From CAZNLH01 sp964573995 (GTDB taxonomy: Bacteria > Gemmatimonadota > CAZMKB01 > CAZNLH01), in NCBI GenBank assembly GCA_964573995.1, contig CAZNLH010000022.1, positions 1 to 43,503 of the forward strand: 43,503 bases of DNA. Direction: 5' to 3'. Below, in pieces: positions 1 to 8,050 of the stretch (positions within the stretch are counted from its first letter, which is position 1; every line of letters begins with the position of its first letter). The notes below the pieces were generated by a model. That model saw only the letters and a program-made list of their open reading frames with translations, made no database searches and was not told where the DNA came from. The position numbers and the translations under genes were made by a program.

Positions 1-893
1 ACCGTGTTGTCGTAGAACCTGGTGGTGGGGTATGCGAAGTCGATGTCACCGCACTCCTTGAATCGCCGAAGGATGTCTTCCCAGATTGCTTCCTCGACCA
101 CGCGCCGTTGCCGCGGCTTGCAGAGGTGGCGGATCGTCAGTAGGACGCCGCTGTCACGGGCGCTTGTGTAAACGGTAGGGGTGAGTCTGGAGTAGTATAT
201 CAGGAATTTCTTGGAGGCCCTCCGGATCCCCTTCTGTGCCTCCGCACCGAACCTTCCCGCGTGCTGGTCGGCCACCTCCTTGAGGATCTCCTTTGCCTTT
301 CCCCAATCACTCTCGAAGGTTACCAGGACTGGAATCTCGTTCCAGAGGTACTCGAATCCCTTGCTGTAGTTGATGAGGGGCTCCTTGAGCACGAGGCTGT
401 TGGGTACGTGGATGATGCGCCCGGTGCTCTGGTCCGCGTCGACCCAGTTACCGATCTCCATGAGGGTGAACTTGAAGACGCGCTGGTCGATTACGTCGCC
501 GGCGTGTGGGCCTATCTGGATACGGTCCTCGACTTCGAAGGGCTTTTTCACTATAATAAAGATCCAGCCGGCCATGTCGGTCACCATGTCCTTCAGTGCG
601 ATCGCGATCCCCGCAGATATAAGTCCCAGGAACGTGGCGATCGACTGGAAGGCCTCGAACCATACTCGTCCGAGGAGCAGGACAGCGAGGGCCGCTGAGA
701 CGTACCGGCTCGTCTTTCTCCAACGGTATCTGATGGCGGTGTCTTCGGTCGCCCTGCGTACGGCCCGGATGACGAGCGTGCGCAGGATCCAGAGGGCAAG
801 GAGCATGGCCGCCGACAGGACGATCTTCTGCTGGAAATTTGGCGGGATCCTGAGGAGTCTGGAAAATAGATCGGCGAATTCTGGGCGCTTCAT
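1..893 (-). CDS. MscS-family mechanosensitive ion channel (3' end off window)
   Basis: Small-conductance mechanosensitive channel of the inner membrane, expected to open under hypo-osmotic stress. The minus strand is open from ATG at 893 to the left edge (about 297 codons, C-terminus missing). An N-terminal hydrophobic helix (KIVLSAAMLLALWIL) is followed by a second (YVSAALAVLLLG) and then the MscS pore helix and beta-domain signature: FLGLISAGIAIALKDMVTD, then KPFEVEDRIQIG and HVPNSLVLKEPLINYS. A GGAGG lies 10 nt before ATG 893; an in-frame ATG at 911 is possible but has no Shine-Dalgarno. The adh gene diverges from it. The family call is secure; the gating stimulus and subfamily are not visible. 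Confidence 0.9.
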   Translation of the reverse strand, partial: MKRPEFADLFSRLLRIPPNFQQKIVLSAAMLLALWILRTLVIRAVRRATEDTAIRYRWRKTSRYVSAALAVLLLGRVWFEAFQSIATFLGLISAGIAIALKDMVTDMAGWIFIIVKKPFEVEDRIQIGPHAGDVIDQRVFKFTLMEIGNWVDADQSTGRIIHVPNSLVLKEPLINYSKGFEYLWNEIPVLVTFESDWGKAKEILKEVADQHAGRFGAEAQKGIRRASKKFLIYYSRLTPTVYTSARDSGVLLTIRHLCKPRQRRVVEEAIWEDILRRFKECGDIDFAYPTTRFYDNT

Positions 894-1039
894 ATCTTGT
901 TGTTCCTCCATGAGGGTTGAGAAGAGGAAGATAAGGGATCAGGAGGGATCGGGCAAGCGGAAACAGAGGAGGCTCTCGAGTAAGAGGTGAGCTCAGGTCT
1001 CGATTCCTTGGCGTGGTTAAGATGAGGGCGAGGAAGCCG

Positions 1040-2092
1040 ATGCCAACGATGAAGGCGATAATGCTGGTTGAACCTGGAAGGCCGCTCGAAGAACGGGAAG
1101 TCGATGTCCCGGAGATAGGGGAGAGCGAGGTGCTTGTGGGTGTCGTGGCCGCCGGTATCTGCCACACGGACGCGCACTATAGATCAGGGTGGCTTAAAGT
1201 GGGTCGATTGCCGGTCACGCTCGGTCACGAGGTGGCCGGAGTGGTGGACCGGGTGGGTGCAGGTACGAGCCGGTTCAGGCCGGGGGACCGCGTATGTGTC
1301 CACTACATGGTATCATGCGGAAAGTGCCGCCCCTGCATGGGGGGAATGGACCAATTCTGCGAGTTCGGATCCATGATCGGGAAGGACCGCGACGGCGGCT
1401 ACGCCGAGTTCGTGTCGGTCCCGGAGGAGAGTGTCTTCCTCCTTCCGGACGAGATCACCTTCGAGGAAGGTGCCGTCATGATGTGTTCCTCCGCAACCGC
1501 GCTTCACGCCATCGGGAGGGGGCGCCTTCGGGCAGGTGAGAGCGTGGCCGTCTGGGGCGTGGGCGGCCTCGGCATCTCGGCGGTCCAACTGGCCGTGTCG
1601 CTGGGAGCCGACCGGGTTTACGCGGTAGATCTCAATGTGAGGAAACTCGAGGCAGCCGGGAGGTTGGGTGCAACCCCGGTGGACGCGGCGAAGTGTGACA
1701 CGGCGGGAGTCATCGCGGGGTTGACGGGGGGCAGGGGTGTGGACCTTGTGCTTGACCTTGTCGGTGCCCCTGAGACCCTGAAGGCGGCGATCGGATCGAT
1801 CGCCCCGGGCGGAAGGATAGTGGTGGCGGGCCTGGGGAGAAGACCGCTCAGTATCGAGCCCTATCGGGAGTTGCTGGGCAAGGAGGCCGAGATAATCGGG
1901 GCATCCGACCACACGAGGGATGAGATACCGCGTGTGATCGAAATGGTCATGCAGAGGAGCCTGAAGCCGGCGGAGGCGGTTACAGGCATGATCCCGCTTG
2001 ATCCGGCCGATGTCAACGGCGTCCTGGACGACCTCGAGGAAGGGTGTGCGGGCATAAGGACGGTGATCACTCCCGGCCGACTCTTTGATTGA
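1040..2092 (+). CDS. Zinc-dependent alcohol dehydrogenase (MDR superfamily)
   Basis: Cytosolic medium-chain dehydrogenase, about 350 aa, that would oxidise an alcohol or reduce an aldehyde with NAD(P). Catalytic zinc ligands are visible as GICHTD and GHEVAG. The structural-zinc lobe is the four-Cys cluster CGKCRPCMGGMDQFC. The Rossmann dinucleotide site is VWGVGGLGISA. I chose ATG 1040 because GAGG sits 6 nt upstream; ATG 1049 (MKAIMLVEPG) is also plausible, and the frame stays open to a GTG at 1013. The gene stands alone between mscS (divergent) and a convergent glycosyltransferase, so context does not reveal the substrate. Confidence 0.9.
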   Translation: MPTMKAIMLVEPGRPLEEREVDVPEIGESEVLVGVVAAGICHTDAHYRSGWLKVGRLPVTLGHEVAGVVDRVGAGTSRFRPGDRVCVHYMVSCGKCRPCMGGMDQFCEFGSMIGKDRDGGYAEFVSVPEESVFLLPDEITFEEGAVMMCSSATALHAIGRGRLRAGESVAVWGVGGLGISAVQLAVSLGADRVYAVDLNVRKLEAAGRLGATPVDAAKCDTAGVIAGLTGGRGVDLVLDLVGAPETLKAAIGSIAPGGRIVVAGLGRRPLSIEPYRELLGKEAEIIGASDHTRDEIPRVIEMVMQRSLKPAEAVTGMIPLDPADVNGVLDDLEEGCAGIRTVITPGRLFD

Positions 2093-2219
2093 GGCCCTTA
2101 CACCCTGTTAGACATGTTTTCACACGTATCGGTGGTGGTGCCATCCCGCAGCCTTGCCACAGGGCCGTGATCCTTCACAGGTTTGGGCTGCCCGTCTTTT
2201 CTTCACCTGCCCGTCTCTT

Positions 2220-4622
2220 TTACAACTCTCCTCCGCGGTAACGCTCGAGCCGCTTGCGGATGTCTTCCTCCAGGTCTCTATTCTCACCGGCGGATGCCCT
2301 TTCAAGTGCGCTTTCTGCCGTGTCCGCGGCCCTGTCGAACCGGCCCGCCGACGCGTAGGCAGCCGCCAGCGTATTGAGGAGGGTTGGGTTCCGGTAGCCT
2401 GTCAATCGGCACGCCCGCTCGGCCAGGGCGATGGCCCGGTCGGGACGGCGGGATCCGGTATCCGGCCGGGTTGCGAGGATCCAGGCCAGGGCGTTGAGCG
2501 CCGGGAGGTAGTCGGGTTTCTGCTCCAGGACCTCCCGGTATTGCTCTATAGCCTGGTCGTAACGGGCGAGGGAGGCCAGGGCCCGGGCCAGGCCGGCGCG
2601 CGCCTCCACGAGGCCGGGGGATACTTGAATCACCTGCCGGTACTGGTCTATCGCCTCATCGAGTTTTCCCTGGGACCTGAGGATGTTCGCCATGTTGAAC
2701 CGGGAGTTGACGTCCGCGGGGTCCAGGCGAACGGCCTGTCTATAATAACTCACCGCCTCATCGAGCCTCCCCTGCGACTGTGAGGAGATCCCCAGGTTTA
2801 CGTATGCCGCGGCATTGTCGGGATCGAGTTGCAGTACCCTGTCATACTGGCGGACGGCCTCCTCGAAATTGCCCAGTATCTGGTAGACATTGCCCAGGTT
2901 GTTGTGGACGTTAACCTGGTCGGGGTTGAGGCGAAGTGCCTCGCGGTAGTGCCTTGCCGCCCCCTGGTAGTCGCCCCTTCGAACCAGAAGATCTGCCAGG
3001 TTGCGGTGTCCCATCTCCAGGTCCGGATCCAGGTCGAGGGCCACCCGGTACTCGTGCGCGGCAGGGTCCGCCTCGCCGCCGAGTTCGTAGGCAACGCCCC
3101 GGCTGAAATGCCATCGGGCCGCGTCCGGATGGTATGGGACGATCGGTATGGCAGCCGCGAGGTAGGCGATCGCATAGGCCGGGATCCATGGGAGTACGCC
3201 GGACCACCTGCGGTGGACGAGCGAACGACCGGTCCCGTAGAGCCCGTAGGCACCGATCAGGAAGAGGAAGGGAATGACCGGCACACGGAAGCGGGAGGCG
3301 GCGAAGAAGGGGAGATACGATAGAAAGTATGAGAGTATCAGGAGGATTATCATTACGGAGAGTTCGAGTGTACCACGGTCCACGCCGGGAGCCCCTTCCC
3401 GACTGCCCGGGAGCGGCCGATCGAGGATCAGGCGGATCAACCCGATGATCGCCAGTGACAGGACCATCGCGAAGCCGGGGATGTGCCGCAGCACCGGGGA
3501 GTTCTGCTTTTCGAAGTAGATTTCCTTGTTGTTGGAGACCTCGGCCGGCCCCCAGAAGAGGGCCGCTTTTTTCCCCAGGAGTGCGAGGGCATCGGAGGGG
3601 TGGGAGCGTACGTATTCGATCGCCAGCCCGGTGAAGTAAGAGGACACCTCTGAGTGGCTCATCTTCCTCCCGAATTGGGCCTCTACACCGCGGACGATAC
3701 GAGGGTAATCGCTGCTCCGCCAGCCGCCCAGGCCTGTATACCTCTGCAGGTCATGGGCGCTGGGGGTATAGCCATCGGCCTCCTCGTTATTGGCGATATA
3801 CAGGTTGATTCCCAGGTTCGAGGTGATCGGCACGAACTCGTGGGAAACGAGGTAGTTCCTGGCCGTCACCGGCGCGATCATCAGGCAGGAGGCCGCAAGG
3901 AAGCCCAGCCAGGTCATCCATGGAAACCGTGCATGTCTGCCGCGGCGGCAGACCCAGACACTCCAACCCATGAAAGCGGGTCCTAAGAGGAGGAGGTTGG
4001 GCCGAACGAGCGCGAGTGCTCCTAAAGTCGCCCCCGCGAGAAATGCTCGCCTGAAGGTCCTGAGTTCATACCAGCGAAATATAAAGAGAGCGAGCGCGAG
4101 GGCCAGGGTGATCGTCAGGACCGGCGCAAGGAGTTCCCCCTCGAAGTAGATGAAGGCCCAATAGCCGGACATGCACGCGGCGGTGATCAATCCGGCACCG
4201 CGTCCGAAGAGCCTCCTCCCGAGTAGATAGGCAAGCACGCAATTGAACAGCCCGAGCAGCATCTGGACTGCCAGGGCGGCCATCATGTTGCCGCCGGTGA
4301 GGCGGTAGATCATCGCGAGAAAGTAGGGATATCCAGGCGGCCTGAAGTATGGGCTCGTCTGGATATCCGGGTCACTGAAATTATCGATGTTTACCTGCCT
4401 GGGCAGAGACCAGTCACCCGTCGCAATGGCCCGGGCCCAGTAGTCGTGGTAGGCGGCATCGAGGGGAGGGAAATAGAAGTCAGGATGATGGACTATCTCT
4501 CGCAGGTACAGACCACGAAGGATCGCCCCGAAGAGGAGGATCGCGGTGAGGGTCAGTGAAACCCTCCAAATTCCTCTTCCAGGCGGGATCCCGGGCCGGT
4601 CGTTCCCATGGACTTGATTCAT
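2220..4622 (-). CDS. GT39/ArnT-like GT-C glycosyltransferase with C-terminal TPR domain
   Basis: An 800-aa membrane protein predicted to transfer a sugar from a polyprenyl-phosphate donor on the outer face of the inner membrane. Residues about 20-490 hold many hydrophobic helices. The first periplasmic loop carries the acidic segment LDAAYHDYWARAI and the FRPPGYPYFLAMIY motif typical of PMT/ArnT-like enzymes. Residues about 500-800 are at least seven TPR repeats (for example AARHYREALRLNPDQVNVH and AVRQYDRVLQLDPDNAAAY). ATG 4622 has no clear Shine-Dalgarno, so the start is uncertain. It lies downstream of a sulfatase gene on the same strand, 241 bp away, which suggests envelope glycan work. 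Acceptor and sugar are unknown. Confidence 0.8.
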   Translation of the reverse strand: MNQVHGNDRPGIPPGRGIWRVSLTLTAILLFGAILRGLYLREIVHHPDFYFPPLDAAYHDYWARAIATGDWSLPRQVNIDNFSDPDIQTSPYFRPPGYPYFLAMIYRLTGGNMMAALAVQMLLGLFNCVLAYLLGRRLFGRGAGLITAACMSGYWAFIYFEGELLAPVLTITLALALALFIFRWYELRTFRRAFLAGATLGALALVRPNLLLLGPAFMGWSVWVCRRGRHARFPWMTWLGFLAASCLMIAPVTARNYLVSHEFVPITSNLGINLYIANNEEADGYTPSAHDLQRYTGLGGWRSSDYPRIVRGVEAQFGRKMSHSEVSSYFTGLAIEYVRSHPSDALALLGKKAALFWGPAEVSNNKEIYFEKQNSPVLRHIPGFAMVLSLAIIGLIRLILDRPLPGSREGAPGVDRGTLELSVMIILLILSYFLSYLPFFAASRFRVPVIPFLFLIGAYGLYGTGRSLVHRRWSGVLPWIPAYAIAYLAAAIPIVPYHPDAARWHFSRGVAYELGGEADPAAHEYRVALDLDPDLEMGHRNLADLLVRRGDYQGAARHYREALRLNPDQVNVHNNLGNVYQILGNFEEAVRQYDRVLQLDPDNAAAYVNLGISSQSQGRLDEAVSYYRQAVRLDPADVNSRFNMANILRSQGKLDEAIDQYRQVIQVSPGLVEARAGLARALASLARYDQAIEQYREVLEQKPDYLPALNALAWILATRPDTGSRRPDRAIALAERACRLTGYRNPTLLNTLAAAYASAGRFDRAADTAESALERASAGENRDLEEDIRKRLERYRGGEL

Positions 4623-4863
4623 TACATTGTATAAGATGTCGAATAGGCCTGGGCCTTGTCAATATGTCAACTTTGGGACACCGCTGATTTCTTGTAGATC
4701 ATAATCGATGGTATCTCTCTTCGCGGTTTAGGTTCCCGTGGAGTTGGCCTGCTCAGGTGGTGCCGATGAAATCAATTGCGTGGAATCACCGCCTGATAAG
4801 GGGGAGGAAGATTCGGTGCCTCCCTGGCGTGTAAGAGGTGTTAGGTAGGGGAGGAGGTCCGGC

Positions 4864-6558
4864 TCACTTCGTTATGTATCCAAGGCTCTCGAGTTGATGT
4901 TCCAGTTCATTTGGGATGAAGGCATTCGATCTCCCTTCCCTTTCTTTGGCTGGAAGGTATCCTGAGAGGTGTTTCGCGATCTCCCTCTTTGAATCTATCA
5001 AGTTGTGTGTTTCGGCGGGGTCGCCGGTTAGTTCATATAATTCATAAGAGGGCTCGATCTTGTCTTTATTGAACCTTCGTGTGAGAATTAGCTTCCAGCC
5101 CCCCGATTTGACGCTCTCCAGGAGGGTGTCATCGGCGAAGTGCAGTTCGCTCAATATCGGCCTTTCCTCCCGTTGCCATTCACCATTTCCGGTCCCCCGC
5201 AAGAGTGGCATCAGTGAGGTGCCGTCGGATTTTAGTTGTGATTTGATTCCCAATACATCCATAATGGTGGGCACTATGTCGACGAGTTCCACCGGTTCCT
5301 TCACCCTCATTCCGCCTGAAGGCATCCCGGGGAATCTCATAATCAGAGGGGTCCTGAGCACCTCCTCGTACAATGTCTTCCCGTGTGTCGTGCCATCGTG
5401 CTCCAGGAACTCCTCCCCATGATCCGCAGTTATGATGACGAGTGAACTGTCCATCAATCCCGCCCGGTCGAGGAAGTCGAGGAAGTTTCCCAGGAACGTG
5501 TCCGTATAATTCACGCTGCCGTTGTAAAGGGCCCTTGCCGCCGGGAGGTATGCCGTAAGAGGAGAATTTGATCGCCTGAATTCCCTCTCTCTCGCCCAGA
5601 GTTCGTCCCTGTCCAACCGTCTGTCTTTCTCGTTGAGGTACTTACGATCGAACGGAGGGGGCGGCCTGTAGGGATCGTGCACGTCCATGATATGCAGATA
5701 GAGGAAAAATGGGCGTGCCTTGCTGTGCTCGATCCATTCCACGGCCCAACTCGCCAGCCTCGTGCCGTCGGGATAGGGCGGTCTGTCGATCCATTTTCTT
5801 CTGTAGACCTTATCGAGGAAGAAGATTTTTCCCAGTGGGTAGAATTCATTGGTCTTGGTCCACGATGACTGAGAAGTGACGTTCAGGAATACAGCCGAGT
5901 CCCTCGCGAAGTTGTCTATGTTGGGGGTAAGCGTGGATTCATTGTTATAGCATCCCATCCTATCCGCGCGCAGGGCGTCGATCAGTATCAGCACTACATT
6001 GGGATATGAAGAGGGCTTTTGAATTCTGACATTTATATGTGGATGGGCATACGTTGAAGCAAAGTGAGTGATACCCGGAGATAGAAGCAGCCCAATGAAT
6101 AGCGCCCAGAATATGCTGTTGATGGACGCGTAGGAATAGAGGATGATTCGAGACACGAGTATCCCGCAGGCAGCGCTCCCGATTGCTGTCAGTGCAAGGC
6201 TGAAAACATTGCCCCATGTTCGGGAGGTGATGGAGACACCGGTTGTGCCGATGATGATGAGAGACGTTGCGCAGGCGATAAAAAGGGCGAGTGAGATCAT
6301 CCCGATGCCGCCCCTTGCGTGGACTAATGTCATGATTCCACTGACGATGTAACGTATAATGATATATGAAGAAATGACAGCAGATAGATAGATACCGTAG
6401 GTTCCCATCACGAAATATATCCAGTCTGCCGTAGATACGAATGTGATTGAGTTGAGTCTCAGGTGCAGGTCGAGCGAGGCAAGGAGAACGGCGAGGAAGA
6501 TCCACGGAGGCAGGTGCCGGATAAATCCCCGGGGTCCTCTTTCGATTGTTTCCTTCAA
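4864..6558 (-). CDS. Membrane-anchored sulfatase/alkaline-phosphatase superfamily protein, apparently internally shortened
   Basis: An N-terminal block of about five membrane helices precedes a periplasmic sulfatase-type hydrolase domain. The metal-site motif LILIDALRADRMGCY, then SQSSWTK, LYLHIMDVHDPYRPP and ITADHGEEFLEHDGTTHGK are all present, so metal ligands at both ends of the domain are kept. After SQSSWTK the sequence passes straight to NEFYPLGKIFFLDKVY. Relatives normally have about 80-110 residues here (SLxTGLYPxxHG and the following helices). I chose TTG 6558 (LKETIERG), with GAGGA 6 nt before it; the frame also opens at GTG 6690, but that codon lies inside a predicted extended -10 promoter. 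Whether the shortened domain is active is unclear. Confidence 0.75.
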   Translation of the reverse strand: MKETIERGPRGFIRHLPPWIFLAVLLASLDLHLRLNSITFVSTADWIYFVMGTYGIYLSAVISSYIIIRYIVSGIMTLVHARGGIGMISLALFIACATSLIIIGTTGVSITSRTWGNVFSLALTAIGSAACGILVSRIILYSYASINSIFWALFIGLLLSPGITHFASTYAHPHINVRIQKPSSYPNVVLILIDALRADRMGCYNNESTLTPNIDNFARDSAVFLNVTSQSSWTKTNEFYPLGKIFFLDKVYRRKWIDRPPYPDGTRLASWAVEWIEHSKARPFFLYLHIMDVHDPYRPPPPFDRKYLNEKDRRLDRDELWAREREFRRSNSPLTAYLPAARALYNGSVNYTDTFLGNFLDFLDRAGLMDSSLVIITADHGEEFLEHDGTTHGKTLYEEVLRTPLIMRFPGMPSGGMRVKEPVELVDIVPTIMDVLGIKSQLKSDGTSLMPLLRGTGNGEWQREERPILSELHFADDTLLESVKSGGWKLILTRRFNKDKIEPSYELYELTGDPAETHNLIDSKREIAKHLSGYLPAKEREGRSNAFIPNELEHQLESLGYITK

Positions 6559-6680
6559 TTGTTGTCCTCGACGGTCTGATTTGTCGCGCGCTTGCTTATA
6601 AAATGGGTGTGAGTGCCCCGCTGGGAAGACTTGTGGATGTGGATGCTTATGCTGCCTTTTCAAGGCATGATGGCGTCGAT

Positions 6681-6689
6681 ATTGTAGCA
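6681..6689 (-). promoter_or_regulatory. Possible extended -10 promoter of the sulfatase gene
   Basis: The minus strand reads TGCTACAAT, an extended -10 element (TGn plus TACAAT), with an A-rich upstream stretch but no good -35. It would start transcription near 6674 and supports translation from TTG 6558 rather than GTG 6690. Confidence 0.35.
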
Positions 6690-6735
6690 CCTTTTTAATT
6701 GCTCGATCCGAATATATCCGGCGGAACGGGAGATG

Positions 6736-7398
6736 TCAAGCAGGGAAGGAAGGGTCAAGGGGGCGTTTGATGATGCAGAAGAGGGCCCTGGGATTGGGTT
6801 TGCGGGTTCCCTCGAAGGTGCTCTCCTCGATCGAGCCGACCTCGAACCTCGGCCGGAATAGTGTCCTTATCTCCCGCGTGGTGAACCGGTATGGCCCCTC
6901 CTCGCCCGGCTCGAGGTGGCTGAAGCACTTGAGCATCAGTATGCCGCCGGGGCGCAGGATTCGGTGAACGGCCCCTATGTAGTCGCGCCTCCGCTCTGGC
7001 GGTATGGTATGGAAGCATCCCCTGTCGAAGGCGATGTCGAAGGGCCCCGATAGGCGGCTGTCGAGTATGTCGTCGCGGATGAACTCGACAGCGATCCCCT
7101 CTCTGGAGGCTCGCTCCCTCGCCTTCCGTACCGCAGACGGCGAGACATCGGCACCCGTGACTTGGAATCCGAGTTTCGCCAGCGCGATGGCCTGCGTGCC
7201 CGGCCCGGTCCCGAGATCGAGGACCCTGCCGCTCGTTAGGCCCAGTGCTTCCAGTTCCCTTTTGAAATCCCCGTCCAGGTCGGGGAAGAACCAGGGCATC
7301 GACTCGACGTCTTCGTTTCGGTACCTTTCCTCCCAATCCCGTGTTCGAGGCGGCGTATCCACCTGTTTCATGCCCCCTTTATCCGTTCGATCCTTCAT
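6736..7398 (-). CDS. Class I SAM-dependent methyltransferase (TehB/TPMT-like)
   Basis: Soluble methyltransferase of about 220 aa. Motif I is VLDLGTGPGTQAIALAKLG, followed by the acidic strand VTGADVSPSAV and FIRDDILD. The motifs FDIAFDRGCFHTIPPERR and ILRPGGILMLKCFS are typical of the TehB/thiopurine-methyltransferase-like group, which often methylates small thiol, metalloid or xenobiotic substrates. ATG 7398 is preferred; the open frame continues to TTG 7443, only 10 bp after the upstream gene, with no better ribosome site. It is the last gene of the minus-strand run that starts at the Rrf2 regulator, 54 bp after the haem-binding protein gene, so it may be co-transcribed. The substrate is not predictable. 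Confidence 0.8.
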   Translation of the reverse strand: MKDRTDKGGMKQVDTPPRTRDWEERYRNEDVESMPWFFPDLDGDFKRELEALGLTSGRVLDLGTGPGTQAIALAKLGFQVTGADVSPSAVRKARERASREGIAVEFIRDDILDSRLSGPFDIAFDRGCFHTIPPERRRDYIGAVHRILRPGGILMLKCFSHLEPGEEGPYRFTTREIRTLFRPRFEVGSIEESTFEGTRKPNPRALFCIIKRPLDPSFPA

Positions 7399-7452
7399 GG
7401 TCGCGTTTCTTCCCCGCCTGGCGAATGGTTGGGACGCGGGCAAGGCGCCCCT

Positions 7453-7920
7453 TCAATGGTGGTGTGAAACGGTCTCATCCCCTTCACCGCCTTCCCCGAT
7501 GGTGGCCGTGAGACTGCGCACAAGTTCTTCTCGCTCCCGGTCGCTGAGACGGGCCTCGGGGTGGAATATGAGATAGTAACCGAGTGGCATCTCCTTCTCG
7601 CGGATGTGATCGGTTATCTCGTCCAGTTTCTCGCCCGGCCTGTCGCTCCCCCACTCGGTGAAGTTCAATTTATCCCTCGCCTCGTCCACGTCGTGCTGGA
7701 CAAGCCACGAGGCTGGGGCGATGTTGCTGTACCAGGGCCAAACGGTCCTGTTGCTGTGGCAGTCGAAGCAGGAGCGCTCAACGGTCGCCTTGGTCCGGGG
7801 AGAATTCCAGTCCGGCTCACAGACTGTTGGTGGGTTATCGTGGTCCCTCCCGTATGGCACGAACTGGATGAGGATGAAGACACCGATGATCTTGATAGCA
7901 GTCTTCCGGGCCGATTTCAT
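7453..7920 (-). CDS. Haem-binding domain protein (Haem_bd family, single CxxCH)
   Basis: A 155-aa exported or membrane-tethered protein. A basic start (MKSARKTAIK) and one hydrophobic helix (IIGVFILIQFV) form an uncleaved anchor or signal peptide. The following domain has one c-type haem motif, CFDCHSN, in the family context TVWPWYSNIAPASWLVQHDV and KLNFTEWG, which is characteristic of the Haem_bd family. It probably carries one covalent haem in the periplasm as an electron carrier or sensor. I chose ATG 7920 because AGGTGG lies 4 nt upstream; in-frame upstream ATGs exist at 7935 and beyond. Its place behind the NnrS-like and hemerythrin genes points to NO or oxygen redox chemistry. Confidence 0.82.
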   Translation of the reverse strand: MKSARKTAIKIIGVFILIQFVPYGRDHDNPPTVCEPDWNSPRTKATVERSCFDCHSNRTVWPWYSNIAPASWLVQHDVDEARDKLNFTEWGSDRPGEKLDEITDHIREKEMPLGYYLIFHPEARLSDREREELVRSLTATIGEGGEGDETVSHHH

Positions 7921-8050
7921 TCCGCCACCTTTCATTTTCCTGGTTGGAACGACGAGGGGGGATCGTTGAGCCAATAATAGGCATTCGGGGCGTGCATGTC
8001 AACGGCTCGACACGGTTGCCCTGGCGTAGTGGGACCGACCGGACAACCCA

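Noticed and set aside
448..1167. 239-codon minus-strand open frame
   Set aside because: It is an out-of-frame shadow over the real mscS and adh genes, with low-complexity Arg/Pro/Ser-rich translation.
2185..2225. Tandem CTGCCCGTCT copies between adh and the GT39-like gene
   Set aside because: Only two short imperfect copies; no sign of a repeat family or CRISPR.
4628..4672. Two TTGACA hexamers upstream of the GT39-like gene (minus strand)
   Set aside because: Neither has a good -10 at 16-18 bp; the nearby TATACA is too far from both, so I did not call a promoter.
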